Shown: positions 16,360 through 24,843, counted from the stretch's first letter. The stretch is 64,000 nt of DNA from a virus (IMGVR_UViG_3300032288_004964:310001-374000); one strand, 5' to 3'. Translations and numbers: made by a program. Notes: generated from the sequence alone by a model not told the origin.

Positions 16360-16650
16360 TTATTGTAATACTTTTTCTAATTTTTCATTTCTTTCCCACC
16401 ATTTAATATTATCATCAACTGTCCTAACAAAAATAGGATCTAATTTTTGAATGTGATGTAACATCTTTGATTTAAATTTTTCCCAATATTCTTTACCAAA
16501 CATTTCTAAGTTGGTAATTAAAATTGAGTATTGAATAATCTCAGAATCAGTTAAGTAAAGTTGAATACTTGTTCCTAATATTAAACAATTGTAATAATCT
16601 TTTCTTTCATTGAAGTTAAGACTTCCTCCAATAATATCTAAATTAGCCAT
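16360..16650 (-). CDS. Hypothetical protein with tail motif, 96 aa
   Basis: Start MANLDIIGGSLNFNERKDYY; ends KWWERNEKLEKVLQ, a copy of the tail motif. Central aromatic helical region. Two nt from grpE and shares a base with the next gene. Function unknown. Confidence 0.75.
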   Translation of the reverse strand: MANLDIIGGSLNFNERKDYYNCLILGTSIQLYLTDSEIIQYSILITNLEMFGKEYWEKFKSKMLHHIQKLDPIFVRTVDDNIKWWERNEKLEKVLQ

Positions 16651-17135
16651 TAATAATTGAATTTAAGTAGTTTTTTAACATTGTTTGCTCCATAAAATTC
16701 ATAAGTAACATTCTTATCAACAATTTTATGAATCTCTAATTTCTCAATTTCCAGTTTAATAATATCTATGTATTCAACTAAATCTTTAAGAGCCTTTGTA
16801 TATAATAGATTTGGTTCCCAATAGTCAGGAAATTTATCTACAAATTTATCCACCGCATAATCAAATGTTTTCTTTCTAACAAGTAATAAGTCTTTTTCCT
16901 TAATAGATTTATTTGTCAAGAACTCCATTACATAAGTGTTGAATTTATGAATTAAGTTATCAGTTTCAATTACTTTTAACAAACCAATTACAAGTGCATC
17001 TCTTTCAGATATTTCTAACTCTTTATTTTCTTTAAGAATTTTTTCGGCTTCTTTTTCAGAACCAACAATGTAGTAAACATAATGGTCCCAAACACATCTT
17101 TTTACAATATCTTCAGGGTATATTGATATTTTCAT
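16650..17135 (-). CDS. Hypothetical protein, 161 aa
   Basis: All-helical prediction (VIGLLKVIETDNLIHKFNTY, VEYIDIIKLEIEKLEI). First gene of the chaperone operon. The end NNVKKLLKFNY lacks the full tail motif. No family recognised. Confidence 0.75.
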   Translation of the reverse strand: MKISIYPEDIVKRCVWDHYVYYIVGSEKEAEKILKENKELEISERDALVIGLLKVIETDNLIHKFNTYVMEFLTNKSIKEKDLLLVRKKTFDYAVDKFVDKFPDYWEPNLLYTKALKDLVEYIDIIKLEIEKLEIHKIVDKNVTYEFYGANNVKKLLKFNY

Positions 17136-17157
17136 ATTTAAGTATTATTTTTTTAGT

Positions 17158-17177
17158 TATAGGTTATAAGACCTATA
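17158..17177. promoter_or_regulatory. Perfect 7-bp inverted repeat in intergenic region
   Basis: TATAGGT (17158-17164) and ACCTATA (17171-17177) around a 6-nt loop, in the 172-nt divergent spacer between 17135 and 17308. A further ACCTATA copy lies about 15 nt downstream. Could be an operator or an RNA hairpin. Confidence 0.35.
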
Positions 17178-17275
17178 AAGTTTAGGCAATTTACCTATAC
17201 AGAAATTTATTAAAAATATTTAAAAAGTTGATAAAAAAATAGAATATATAATGCACTTTTATTTAATAAATTTCT

Positions 17276-17283
17276 TATATTTG
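17276..17283 (+). promoter_or_regulatory. TAnnTTTG promoter box
   Basis: TATATTTG, 24 nt before the ATG at 17308; the leader is A-rich. Confidence 0.6.
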
Positions 17284-17307
17284 TATAAATAAAAACCGAC
17301 AAAAAAA

Positions 17308-17553
17308 ATGTTAAATCAATTGAAAAAACTTGTAAATTCAGAAGTAGATACCCCTGACGGTGAGGCTACTCTTAATGATGTTTATGTAACTGAGCTTGGT
17401 TACATTATGGCTAAAATTTGGTATCCAAAAAAACAATGTTGGATTAACCATAAAATAGGAGACTTAAAAAATTTACTTAATGAAGTAGATGTAAAAATAA
17501 AGTCTGATTTAACAAAAAAGATACAAATAAAATTAAAAAAAGAGTTAGCTTAA
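17308..17553 (+). CDS. Small hypothetical protein, 81 aa
   Basis: MLNQLKKLVNSEVDTPDGEA start, central beta strands (GYIMAKIWYPKKQCWINHKI) and a lysine-rich helical end. The layout resembles a small SH3-like or KOW-type domain, but this is only an impression. Its stop codon lies inside the terminator hairpin. Confidence 0.7.
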   Translation: MLNQLKKLVNSEVDTPDGEATLNDVYVTELGYIMAKIWYPKKQCWINHKIGDLKNLLNEVDVKIKSDLTKKIQIKLKKELA

Positions 17554-17562
17554 GCTAACTCT
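17541..17562. terminator. Bidirectional terminator, perfect palindrome
   Basis: AGAGTTAGCTT (17541-17551) and AAGCTAACTCT (17552-17562), flanked by A and T runs. It overlaps the stop of the plus-strand gene and reaches to 2 nt before the end of the minus-strand gene. Confidence 0.85.
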
Positions 17563-17563
17563 T

Positions 17564-17998
17564 TTATATTGCTTTGAAAGCAAAAGTAATTGAATCTATT
17601 TTAAAGTTGTCTGGTAATACATCAACTGATTTATAATAGGTATAATTTGGTATTTTTACAACATAAATATATTCTAGTTCTAAACCTAATTCATCTTTAG
17701 AATAAGATTCAGCAAATCTTAAAGTTTCTTTTATTTCATCTATGTTAAATTCTTTTAGAGTTGGTCCATTATGAGTCATAACCCTTTTCTCAATTTTAAC
17801 ATCAATAGTTTTAATAGTATAGTTTTTAGTTTCTAAGTTCCAGGAACCAAAAGAATCAGATTTTGAAAAATCCATTTTTTGAGAAGTAGATTCTTTCACA
17901 CTAACTCTAAATCCTTCATCTTGTAACTCTAAGAATAACTCTTTGAACCAATCAAATTGATTAGACTCAAATATCTTATAATTTTTTAAGTATCTCAT
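17564..17998 (-). CDS. Tagged small protein, ILLEL-type paralogue, 144 aa
   Basis: Tag MRYLKNYKIFES (I-F-E at 9-11) then FKELFLELQDEGFRVSVKES, a clear family helix, and the second block FNIDEIKETLRFAESYSKD. A single-gene unit with its own late-type box and terminators on both sides, far from the main cluster, so the family is dispersed. Packaging inferred. Confidence 0.8.
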   Translation of the reverse strand: MRYLKNYKIFESNQFDWFKELFLELQDEGFRVSVKESTSQKMDFSKSDSFGSWNLETKNYTIKTIDVKIEKRVMTHNGPTLKEFNIDEIKETLRFAESYSKDELGLELEYIYVVKIPNYTYYKSVDVLPDNFKIDSITFAFKAI

Positions 17999-18001
17999 TA
18001 A

Positions 18002-18013
18002 GTATATATAAAA
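18002..18013 (-). promoter_or_regulatory. Late-type promoter box
   Basis: TTTTATATATAC on the minus strand, 3 nt before the ATG at 17998. Confidence 0.5.
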
Positions 18014-18024
18014 TATCTTAAAAT

Positions 18025-18053
18025 AAAAAACCCTACTTAAAGTAGGGTTTTTA
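18025..18053 (-). terminator. Terminator
   Basis: CCCTACT (18031-18037) pairs with AGTAGGG (18041-18047), with A and T runs on the two sides. Ends the gene at 18055. Confidence 0.85.
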
Positions 18054-18054
18054 A

Positions 18055-18354
18055 TTAGTCAAAATAAATTTCTGATTGCTCATCTGTGATTTTTTCACGG
18101 ATTACATCTTGTTGATTCAACTCATCATATAAATCAGAATAATACTCATCATTAGTAGGTTTCATATCAGACGCATTTGATAAGATATAATCTTTCATTT
18201 CTTCTTCAGTCATTCCTTCTAATTCTGGATAATCTTCTACATTTAACTCAACAGATTCGTGACTTACAAAAGTAGAGTAAGATTCTGTCATTCGAACAGA
18301 AATTGTTTTTGGAGATTCTACTTTTTTAGATGTTTCTTTTTTAGTTTTTCCCAT
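18055..18354 (-). CDS. Acidic hypothetical protein, 99 aa
   Basis: Lysine-rich first 15 residues (MGKTKKETSKKVESPKT), then a strongly acidic body with EDYPELEGMTEEEMKDYIL. No family recognised. Single-gene unit bounded by a terminator. Confidence 0.75.
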   Translation of the reverse strand: MGKTKKETSKKVESPKTISVRMTESYSTFVSHESVELNVEDYPELEGMTEEEMKDYILSNASDMKPTNDEYYSDLYDELNQQDVIREKITDEQSEIYFD

Positions 18355-18429
18355 AATTAAATTTTTATTAGTTTATAAATATTATATAAATCACTTTAGA
18401 ATTTGTTTTTTTATGATAAGATTTTTTTG

Positions 18430-18437
18430 TATATTTG
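18430..18437 (+). promoter_or_regulatory. TATATTTG box, leaderless type
   Basis: TATATTTG, then 4 nt, then the ATG at 18442. The box decides the start: the in-frame ATG at 18403 lies upstream of it. Confidence 0.65.
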
Positions 18438-18441
18438 TAGT

Positions 18442-18858
18442 ATGATAAACGAAACAAAGATTAACTCTATTCAAGAAAAGCTTAAAAAAGCTATCGCTCT
18501 TATTGAGAAAGAAGAAAATGTTAAGATTGATTTTGGCTCAATCTCATTTAATGTTGCTCAATATAGAGCCTCAATGACTGTATCATCACTTGATAAAAGT
18601 GAAAAGGTTGAGAAAGTTTATGAATCTGTCTGTCGTAGATTAGGTTTCACTCAGAATATTATTGGAATGAAATTTGAATCCAGTGGTATGATTTATGAAA
18701 TAACTGATATAAAAACAAAAAATAGAAAATATCCAGTTATCGCCAAATCACCAAAGGGTAATTCTTATAAATACTCAGTTGATCATATTAAAAGATTAAT
18801 TGGTGGTGATAAGATTATAAATAGAAATAAAAACTTAGATAAATTACTTGGAGACTAA
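18442..18858 (+). CDS. Hypothetical protein with tail motif, 138 aa
   Basis: Starts MINETKINSIQEKLKKAIAL. Start chosen by the promoter box directly upstream. Has a coiled N-terminal helix and a beta-rich C-terminal half (GMIYEITDIKTKNRKYPVIA), perhaps a small KOW/SH3-like module. Ends NRNKNLDKLLGD, a tail-motif copy. Function unknown. Confidence 0.75.
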   Translation: MINETKINSIQEKLKKAIALIEKEENVKIDFGSISFNVAQYRASMTVSSLDKSEKVEKVYESVCRRLGFTQNIIGMKFESSGMIYEITDIKTKNRKYPVIAKSPKGNSYKYSVDHIKRLIGGDKIINRNKNLDKLLGD

Positions 18859-19087
18859 CATATCATATAAGGTAGCAAATACTAAACTTTATAGAGAATC
18901 TAAAGAACTAAAACTTGAATTTCTTTATGAAACAGGAGATGCTGCTTATTTTTGTTTAGATGATGGTGGTTATCTTTATTATCTAATAGAAACATTTACC
19001 AATGGAAAAATTATGGTATTAGATGAGGATAGTCATGTTTATTATGACAATAATAGAATATTAAACCTTTTAAGATTAAAGGTTTAG
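18848..19087 (+). CDS. Small hypothetical protein, 79 aa
   Basis: Begins with TTG overlapping the previous gene by 11 nt. Acidic and aromatic (DAAYFCLDDGGYLYYLIETF). Ends NNRILNLLRLKV, loosely like the tail motif. Stop is TAG inside a terminator-like hairpin. Unknown function. Confidence 0.6.
   Translation: METNISYKVANTKLYRESKELKLEFLYETGDAAYFCLDDGGYLYYLIETFTNGKIMVLDEDSHVYYDNNRILNLLRLKV
19062..19086. terminator. Terminator-like hairpin between convergent genes
   Basis: TAAACCTTT (19062-19070) pairs with AAAGGTTTA (19078-19086). It overlaps the ends of both flanking genes. Confidence 0.5.
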
Positions 19088-19902
19088 TTAAACTTTTGCA
19101 TATACTTTAACTCATATCTATCTATGAATTTAAGTTTACCACTTTCATGTAGCTCTTTGATTAAATCATCACTTACCCTAACAGGATCAATCATTTCATA
19201 AATATAACCATTTTCTTTACAAAAATCCTCAGCATATTTTCTTTTACATTCAACATTTTTTGAATTAAAAAGATGTTTTGGTTTACATTCTGTTATTTTA
19301 TTCTCTGATGGGATAAAAAAGTCTGGATAGTAATTCCTTGGTTTATTATCCCAATCAATATATTTAATTCTGAATTTTTTACACTCAGCACTTTGAAACT
19401 CTATATTATTCTTTTCAAATGTTATCATACAAGATAATTCTTTAAGACTTTTAAAGAATATATCATTATACCAACCACTCCAACCATTACCACTACCATT
19501 TGGTGATGGTTTACCATACATATTATTTTTAGAACCAGAGTTTCCAATTGAATGTTTCTTTTTATATTCTATCATTTTCTGGTCAGCTGTTTCTTTACCA
19601 TATTTATATACCCATATATCATAAAAACTCTTACCATACATTGGATTATTTTTACCTGATGATATCTTGGACATTTTATCTCTAAACTCTTCTGTTCTAT
19701 ATTTATCTATATTTAGTTTATTAGTTAATACTATTTTATCTATAACCTCTTTACTGTGTGACTTCCTATAGAATGGATTATTCTCACCTTTATTACAACA
19801 TGATCTACAAAGGCTTCTTTTTTCCTTAGCACTAATCATGTTTTTTAAATTTTTATGTTTTACTTCTTTAAAACATTTTGGACACTCTCTAATATATTCC
19901 AT
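19084..19902 (-). CDS. Homing endonuclease-like protein (NUMOD3 and PD-(D/E)XK-like)
   Basis: 272 aa. An N-terminal CxxC pair motif (CPKCFKE and CRSCC), three NUMOD3-like DNA-contact repeats (GENNPFYRKSHS, GKNNPMYGKS, GSKNNMYGKPSP), then a nuclease core YYPDFFIPSENKITECKPK that fits a Vsr/PD-(D/E)XK active site (Asp, Glu, Lys). Such proteins make site-specific breaks and spread as free-standing elements in large phages. It has its own late-type box. No intron is visible around it. Confidence 0.75.
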   Translation of the reverse strand: MEYIRECPKCFKEVKHKNLKNMISAKEKRSLCRSCCNKGENNPFYRKSHSKEVIDKIVLTNKLNIDKYRTEEFRDKMSKISSGKNNPMYGKSFYDIWVYKYGKETADQKMIEYKKKHSIGNSGSKNNMYGKPSPNGSGNGWSGWYNDIFFKSLKELSCMITFEKNNIEFQSAECKKFRIKYIDWDNKPRNYYPDFFIPSENKITECKPKHLFNSKNVECKRKYAEDFCKENGYIYEMIDPVRVSDDLIKELHESGKLKFIDRYELKYMQKFN

Positions 19903-19905
19903 ATA

Positions 19906-19917
19906 GTATATATTAAA
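19906..19917 (-). promoter_or_regulatory. Late-type promoter box
   Basis: TTTAATATATAC on the minus strand, 3 nt before the ATG at 19902. Confidence 0.5.
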
Positions 19918-19957
19918 ATAATGGGTCCTCTTGGTGTGTTTCTTATTTATTTTTTTG

Positions 19958-19965
19958 TATATTTG
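19958..19965 (+). promoter_or_regulatory. TAnnTTTG promoter box
   Basis: TATATTTG, 20 nt before the adk ATG. Confidence 0.6.
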
Positions 19966-19985
19966 TTAAAAATAAATTATTAATT

Positions 19986-20579
19986 ATGAATATTGTTATA
20001 CTTGGGGGACCAGGGAGTGGAAAAGGAACTATCTGTGAAAAACTTGTAGAAGAGTTTAATTATAAAATGGTTTGTGCTGGTGACTTACTTAGAGAAGAAA
20101 AAGCATCTGGTTCAGAATTAGGAAAGCAAATTGCTAAATTGATTGATGCTGGTAACTTAGTTCCTGATAATGTTATAACTGACATTATCTATAATGAATT
20201 TAGGAAACCTATTAGACTTGGTAAATTCTTTTTAGTAGATGGTTACCCAAGAAGTATAAAACAAGCAATTAGTCTAAGTCAAATGATTAATGTTCAAATT
20301 GTTCTTTGGTTAGAAGTAAGTGATGAAACAACTATTAAAAGAAATTTGAATAGAGGTTTAACATCAGGTAGACCAGATGATGCAAATGAAGAAATCATTA
20401 AAAAGAGACTAGAAAATTATAAAGAAATGTCAGTTCCTATTAAAAGGTATTACAATGACTGTATTGTAGAGATTGATGGTGAGGGAACACCAGATGAAGT
20501 TTATCAAAGGATTATAGACACCTTGTTTGAAAATGTAAGAGAACCAAGAGATGTCACTGATATTTTAGATGAAGAGTAA
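19986..20579 (+). CDS. adk: Adenylate kinase
   Basis: Interconverts AMP, ADP and ATP. P-loop GGPGSGKGT at residues 7-15, AMP-binding region GDLLREE, LVDGYPRS near residue 84, and arginines in RGLTSGRPDD. 197 aa with a short lid, the small adenylate kinase class without zinc. Would support phage nucleotide supply beside NrdB and dCMP deaminase. Closed by a terminator overlapping the next promoter. Confidence 0.92.
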   Translation: MNIVILGGPGSGKGTICEKLVEEFNYKMVCAGDLLREEKASGSELGKQIAKLIDAGNLVPDNVITDIIYNEFRKPIRLGKFFLVDGYPRSIKQAISLSQMINVQIVLWLEVSDETTIKRNLNRGLTSGRPDDANEEIIKKRLENYKEMSVPIKRYYNDCIVEIDGEGTPDEVYQRIIDTLFENVREPRDVTDILDEE

Positions 20580-20583
20580 AATG

Positions 20584-20609
20584 AAATCCAGATTTAATCT
20601 GGATTTTTT
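20584..20609 (+). terminator. Terminator after adk
   Basis: AAATCCAGATT pairs with AATCTGGATTT and is followed by a T run. Confidence 0.8.
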
Positions 20610-20618
20610 AATATATAA
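20607..20618 (+). promoter_or_regulatory. Late-type promoter box of the RNA ligase gene
   Basis: TTTAATATATAA, beginning in the terminator T run and ending 4 nt before the ATG at 20623. This supports that start over the upstream in-frame ATG at 20569. Confidence 0.55.
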
Positions 20619-20622
20619 AGTA

Positions 20623-21963
20623 ATGAAACTATTTAGATATAAAGAATTTATAAAAGAAGGGTTAGAAGTTAAAAATTCAATTCCTACTTATGAACAAGCA
20701 TTAGAATTATGTTCTATTGAAGAATCTCCATTTTATGAATCAAAAATGGAAGTAGATGAATATAATGTATCTGTTTTTAATTATAGACTTGCTCAATACA
20801 AAGACTTTTCAAATCCTATTCCTGAAAAGCCAGAATTAAAAGGATTTGAAATGAGAGGTTTAACTTTTATATTTAATAAAGATGGTTCTTTATTTAAAAG
20901 ATATGTGTTGCTTGAAAAGTTTTTTAATTTAAATCAAGTACCAGACTCTTTATACTCTGTTGTTAAAAACTACAAAATTAAGTTTGTTAATAATAAAGAA
21001 GATGGTTCAATTGCTTCTTTTGTTAAACTACCAAATGGTAAAGTTGTTGGTAAATCCAAAATGGGATTTGATAATGACCAAGCTAATGGTATAAATAGAA
21101 TTTACAAAACTAATTCAGATATTAAAAAATTTGTTGATTGGGCTTTAGATAATGATATAGTCCCAGTATTCGAATATGTTGCTCCAAACAACCGTATTGT
21201 TCTAAGATATCCAGGTGAAGAATTAATCTTATTAAGATTAAGAGATAATAAAACAGGTAAGCATATTGATATTAGAGACCACTTGGATAAAGTTGGTAAT
21301 ATTAGAATTGCTCCTTTTGAAGATGAAATTAAAGATTTAGATACATTAATTGAATTAAACGCTACTCAAGTTGATAAAGAAGGTTCTATTGTTACTTGTG
21401 AAGATGAGAATGGTCATGACTTTTTCTTTAAGTTAAAAACACCTTGGTACTGTGAAAGACATGGTTTATTAACAAATGATATTTATAGAGAACATATTAT
21501 TATTAATTATATCTTAGATGATAAGATAGATGATATATTAGGTCAAATACCAGAAGAAGAAGTTGAGGCTCATCAAAGAATTAATAAGATTATTTCTATT
21601 GTCAAAAAAGCAATTTCTGACAAAGTGTCTGAAATTGAAAAATCTTATGATGATTTTATTAAATCAGGTATTTCTAAAAAAGATTATGCTATAAAAAATA
21701 GAGTTGGTAACACTAACTTTGGTTTTGTTATGAATATGGTTAAAGCAAATGATTTAAGAAAGATGTCTAAAGAAGAAATATTAGATATCTATGATAATAT
21801 GGAAGAATATGAAAAGGCATTACAAAGATGTCAACCATATGAAATGGCTAAAGAATGGATTAAAGATTTAACTAAGAGATTAAACCTTTCTAGAGAATGG
21901 CTAAAGAAAAAAGATCCAACTCTTTTCTTTCAAGAACCAGAAGAAAGTGATGATGATAATTAA
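20623..21963 (+). CDS. rnlA: T4-type RNA ligase 1 carrying the packaging tag
   Basis: Seals 5'-phosphate and 3'-OH RNA ends; in T4 it repairs tRNAs cut by host anticodon nucleases. The nucleotidyl-transferase motif KEDGS has Lys125 as predicted AMP acceptor; EYVAPNNRIVL and FFKLKTPWYCERHG match later ligase motifs, and MRGLTFIF and EKFFNLNQ match T4 Rnl1 words. 446 aa against 374 in T4. The start MKLFRYKEFIKEG strongly resembles the T4 capsid-targeting sequence, with I-K-E at 10-12. I infer a ligase delivered with the DNA. Terminator, promoter box and tag together fix the start. Confidence 0.93.
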   Translation: MKLFRYKEFIKEGLEVKNSIPTYEQALELCSIEESPFYESKMEVDEYNVSVFNYRLAQYKDFSNPIPEKPELKGFEMRGLTFIFNKDGSLFKRYVLLEKFFNLNQVPDSLYSVVKNYKIKFVNNKEDGSIASFVKLPNGKVVGKSKMGFDNDQANGINRIYKTNSDIKKFVDWALDNDIVPVFEYVAPNNRIVLRYPGEELILLRLRDNKTGKHIDIRDHLDKVGNIRIAPFEDEIKDLDTLIELNATQVDKEGSIVTCEDENGHDFFFKLKTPWYCERHGLLTNDIYREHIIINYILDDKIDDILGQIPEEEVEAHQRINKIISIVKKAISDKVSEIEKSYDDFIKSGISKKDYAIKNRVGNTNFGFVMNMVKANDLRKMSKEEILDIYDNMEEYEKALQRCQPYEMAKEWIKDLTKRLNLSREWLKKKDPTLFFQEPEESDDDN

Positions 21964-21989
21964 TATATAATAAAAAAATAATAAAATTT

Positions 21990-22208
21990 ATGGCATCACC
22001 GTATACAATAAATCAAACTGACCAAGGAGTTACAATAACTGAATCTACTTCAAAGACTATAAAAGTTGGTAGTTTGACATTGGATGTAGCTAGATTAAAT
22101 AAAGAAAAAACATTACTTCAGCAAAAAATAAATGATATTGATGCTGAAATCTTATTAAAGCAATCAGCAATTGATGAATATAATGCTGCAATAAATCCAA
22201 AAAAGTAA
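21990..22208 (+). CDS. Small coiled-coil protein, 72 aa
   Basis: MASPYTINQTDQGVTITEST start, then a heptad-like helix ARLNKEKTLLQQKINDIDAE. A TTAATATATAAT box lies upstream near 21960. Probably a small virion or scaffold component; no family recognised. Followed by a terminator. Confidence 0.7.
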   Translation: MASPYTINQTDQGVTITESTSKTIKVGSLTLDVARLNKEKTLLQQKINDIDAEILLKQSAIDEYNAAINPKK

Positions 22209-22221
22209 CAAAAATAATTAA

Positions 22222-22246
22222 AAGAGAGTTTTTAACTCTCTTTTTT
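22222..22246 (+). terminator. Terminator
   Basis: AAGAGAGTT (22222-22230) and AACTCTCTT (22234-22242), then a T run which leads directly into the next promoter box. Confidence 0.8.
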
Positions 22247-22254
22247 ATATATAG
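22244..22254 (+). promoter_or_regulatory. Late-type promoter box
   Basis: TTTATATATAG, 3 nt before the ATG at 22258. Confidence 0.45.
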
Positions 22255-22257
22255 TAT

Positions 22258-22668
22258 ATGAAACATCTAAAGAGATATAAAATATTTGAAAATGCTACTA
22301 GCATAATTGATAATGTAAATGATATGTTATTTGAACTTAATGATGAAGGATTTAAGTGTAGAGTATCTGAGGGGCTAACACCAGATTTATTACCACCAGT
22401 TATTATTAATAATGTTCCAATGGGTTATAAATTAGTTAAAACTCATGATGTAATACTTGTAAATTTTTCTCAAGACAAACCGGGCTTTGATTTTGATGAT
22501 ATTAAAGAAGTATATTGGAGAATAAAATCATATCTTGAAGATAATGGATATATTGAAGATGGTGATAGTCTCCAAGATAGACTCAAAGATAAAGAAGAAG
22601 AAAATAAAAAAATCATGGGTGCCGGTAAACTACTATCAGTTGTAAGCTCATTTACAAAACCTATATAA
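22258..22668 (+). CDS. Tagged small protein, ILLEL-type paralogue, 136 aa
   Basis: Tag MKHLKRYKIFEN (I-F-E at 9-11), family helix NDMLFELNDEGFKCRVSEG, second block IKEVYWRIKSYLEDNGY. A plus-strand, dispersed member of the paralogous family, directly downstream of the RNA ligase and coiled-coil genes. Packaging inferred. Confidence 0.8.
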   Translation: MKHLKRYKIFENATSIIDNVNDMLFELNDEGFKCRVSEGLTPDLLPPVIINNVPMGYKLVKTHDVILVNFSQDKPGFDFDDIKEVYWRIKSYLEDNGYIEDGDSLQDRLKDKEEENKKIMGAGKLLSVVSSFTKPI

Positions 22669-22669
22669 G

Positions 22670-22813
22670 ATGAAAAAGAAGAAAAGAAGAATTAAGAGAT
22701 TTACAGAATTCACTAAAATAAGTGATAAGCCTTATTCATTTGTTCCTTTAACAAATAGTCAAAGTCCTGCTCCCGCTTCAAATATTAATATTAAAGTTAC
22801 TCAACTTTCTTAA
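22670..22813 (+). CDS. Very basic short protein, tag-like, 47 aa
   Basis: MKKKKRRIKRFTEFTKIS start: strongly basic lead, then a tag-like F-T-E at residues 11-13. The rest is polar and proline-rich (QSPAPASNIN). Begins 1 nt after the preceding stop. Possibly a packaged DNA-binding peptide. Confidence 0.5.
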   Translation: MKKKKRRIKRFTEFTKISDKPYSFVPLTNSQSPAPASNINIKVTQLS

Positions 22814-22866
22814 TTTACATTATACAATGTTTATGTTTAACAAAAACTTTTAAGTGTCAAAAAACT

Positions 22867-22883
22867 TTGGCACGGTTTTTGAT
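22867..22883 (+). promoter_or_regulatory. Sigma54-like promoter upstream of dnaK
   Basis: TTGGCACG, 4 nt, TTGAT. The GG (22869-22870) and the G at 22881 are 10 bp apart, as in -24/-12 promoters (consensus TGGCACG-N4-TTGC). Only the last C of GC is changed to A. A start near 22894 would leave a short A-rich leader before the ATG at 22913. Confidence 0.5.
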
Positions 22884-22912
22884 ATAATAAAAACTAAAAA
22901 CAAAATTTATAT

Positions 22913-24802
22913 ATGGCAAAAGATGTAATTATTGGAATTGACTTAGGAACTACTAACTCATGTGTGGCAGTAGTTGAAGGTGGTGAACCAATTGTAATCA
23001 CCAACTCAGAAGGTAAAAGAACAACTCCATCAGTTGTTGGGTTTACTGAAAATGACAGAAAGATTGGAGACCCTGCTAAGCGTCAGGCGGTAACTAATCC
23101 AACAAAAACTGTTTATTCTATCAAAAGATTTATCGGGAAAGATTTCTCAAACTGTACTGATGAGGTAACAAGAGTACCTTATCAAGTTGTTAAATCTGGT
23201 AGTAATGTACCAGGTGTTAAGATTGATGATAGAACTTATACACCTCAAGAAATTTCAGCTATGATTCTTCAAAAGATGAAGAAAACTGCTGAAGATTATT
23301 TAGGTTATGAAGTAAAAAGAGCTGTTATTACAGTTCCTGCTTACTTCGGTGACGCTGAAAGAACTGCAACTATTGAAGCTGGTGAAATCGCTGGTTTGAA
23401 AGTTGAGCGTATTATCAATGAACCAACTGCTGCGGCGTTAGCTTATGGTTTAGATAAGAAAAGTTCAGATTCTAAGATTTTAGTATTTGACTGTGGTGGT
23501 GGTACACATGACGTATCAGTTCTTGAAATCGGTGATGGAGTTTTTGAAGTTAAATCTACTGATGGTGATACTCACTTAGGTGGTGATGACTTTGATAATG
23601 AAATCATTAACTGGATGGTAGAAGAATTCAAATCAGAACATGGTATGGATTTATCTAAAGATCCAATGGGTCTACAGCGTCTTAAGGATGCTGCAGAAAA
23701 GGCTAAGATTGAACTTTCATCAACTTCTCAGAGTGAAATCAATCTTCCTTATATCACAGCTAAAGATGGAATGCCTTTACACTTTGTTAAAACCCTAACA
23801 AAAGCTAAATTTGAACAAATGACCTCTAAACTTGTTGATAGAGCTATCGCTTGTGCTAAATCTGCTTTGAAGAGTGCTAAGTTAAAACCATCTGATATTG
23901 ATGAAGTTATTCTTGTTGGTGGTTCTACAAGAATTCCGGCGATTCAAGAAGCTGTTGAAAAATACATTGGTAAGAAACCAAACAAATCAGTTAACCCGGA
24001 TGAAGTTGTTGCCTTAGGTGCGGCTATTCAAGGAGCTGTTTTAACTGGTGGTATTACTGATGTTCTCCTTTTAGATGTTACTCCTCTTTCATTAGGTATT
24101 GAAACTATGGGTGGTGTAATGACAAGATTGATTGAGTCTAATACAACTATTCCGACCCGTAAGTCAGAAACATTCTCAACTGCATCAGACAATCAACCAT
24201 CTGTAGAAATTCATGTTCTACAAGGTGAAAGACCGATGGCTAGAGATAACCGTTCTCTTGGTAGATTCCATTTAGATGGTATCATGCCAGCTCCAAGAGG
24301 AGTACCTCAAGTAGAAGTAACTTTAGATATTGATGCTAATGGTATCTTATCTGTATCTGCTAAAGATAAAGCTACTGGTAAAGAAAACAAAATCCGTATT
24401 GAAGGAGGTTCTCAATTATCTAAAGAAGAAATTGAGAAAATGAAAATGGAAGCTGAAGCTAATGCTGAATCTGACCGTCTTGAAAAAGAAAAGGTGGATA
24501 AAGTTAATATGGCTGATAACTTAATCTTCCAAACTGAAAAACAAATCAAAGAATTCTCTGATAAGTTAACAGAAGAAGATAAATCAAAGCTTAATGCTGA
24601 TTTAGAAGAAGTTAGAAAAGCTCACTCTGATAAAGATGTTGAGAAGATTGATGAATCAACTAAGAAGTTAAATGAGACTTGGTCTCAAATTTCTACAAGA
24701 TTGTATCAACAATCACAAGAAGCTCCACAAGAACCACAATCTAATAGCACCGACACTGGTAATGGCGATGTTGAAGATGTAAACTTTGAAGAAGTTAAGT
24801 AA
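22913..24802 (+). CDS. dnaK: DnaK (Hsp70) chaperone
   Basis: Full-length 629 aa Hsp70: [19 protein letters not shown] at the start, ATPase motif [14 protein letters not shown] near residue 195 (normally D-L-G-G-G-T-F-D), [25 protein letters not shown], linker [16 protein letters not shown], substrate domain and helical lid, and a C-terminal end [16 protein letters not shown] like the bacterial EEVK tail. Folds and remodels proteins with DnaJ and GrpE, both encoded here. The sequence is Bacteroidota-like and was probably taken from a host. Codons are richer in C and G than its neighbours. Confidence 0.97.
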   Translation: MAKDVIIGIDLGTTNSCVAVVEGGEPIVITNSEGKRTTPSVVGFTENDRKIGDPAKRQAVTNPTKTVYSIKRFIGKDFSNCTDEVTRVPYQVVKSGSNVPGVKIDDRTYTPQEISAMILQKMKKTAEDYLGYEVKRAVITVPAYFGDAERTATIEAGEIAGLKVERIINEPTAAALAYGLDKKSSDSKILVFDCGGGTHDVSVLEIGDGVFEVKSTDGDTHLGGDDFDNEIINWMVEEFKSEHGMDLSKDPMGLQRLKDAAEKAKIELSSTSQSEINLPYITAKDGMPLHFVKTLTKAKFEQMTSKLVDRAIACAKSALKSAKLKPSDIDEVILVGGSTRIPAIQEAVEKYIGKKPNKSVNPDEVVALGAAIQGAVLTGGITDVLLLDVTPLSLGIETMGGVMTRLIESNTTIPTRKSETFSTASDNQPSVEIHVLQGERPMARDNRSLGRFHLDGIMPAPRGVPQVEVTLDIDANGILSVSAKDKATGKENKIRIEGGSQLSKEEIEKMKMEAEANAESDRLEKEKVDKVNMADNLIFQTEKQIKEFSDKLTEEDKSKLNADLEEVRKAHSDKDVEKIDESTKKLNETWSQISTRLYQQSQEAPQEPQSNSTDTGNGDVEDVNFEEVK

Positions 24803-24814
24803 TTCAAAGTAATT

Positions 24815-24843
24815 AAAAAACCCAGTCAATGACTGGGTTTTTT
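24815..24843. terminator. Terminator after dnaK
   Basis: CCCAGTC (24821-24827) and GACTGGG (24831-24837) with A and T runs on the two sides; also serves the convergent gene. Confidence 0.9.

Noticed and set aside
18403-18441. Upstream start for the gene at 18442
   Set aside because: It lies before the TATATTTG box, so it would not be transcribed from that promoter.
20569-20622. Upstream start for the RNA ligase
   Set aside because: That stretch is the adk terminator and promoter box; starting at 20623 gives a clean T4-like N-terminus.
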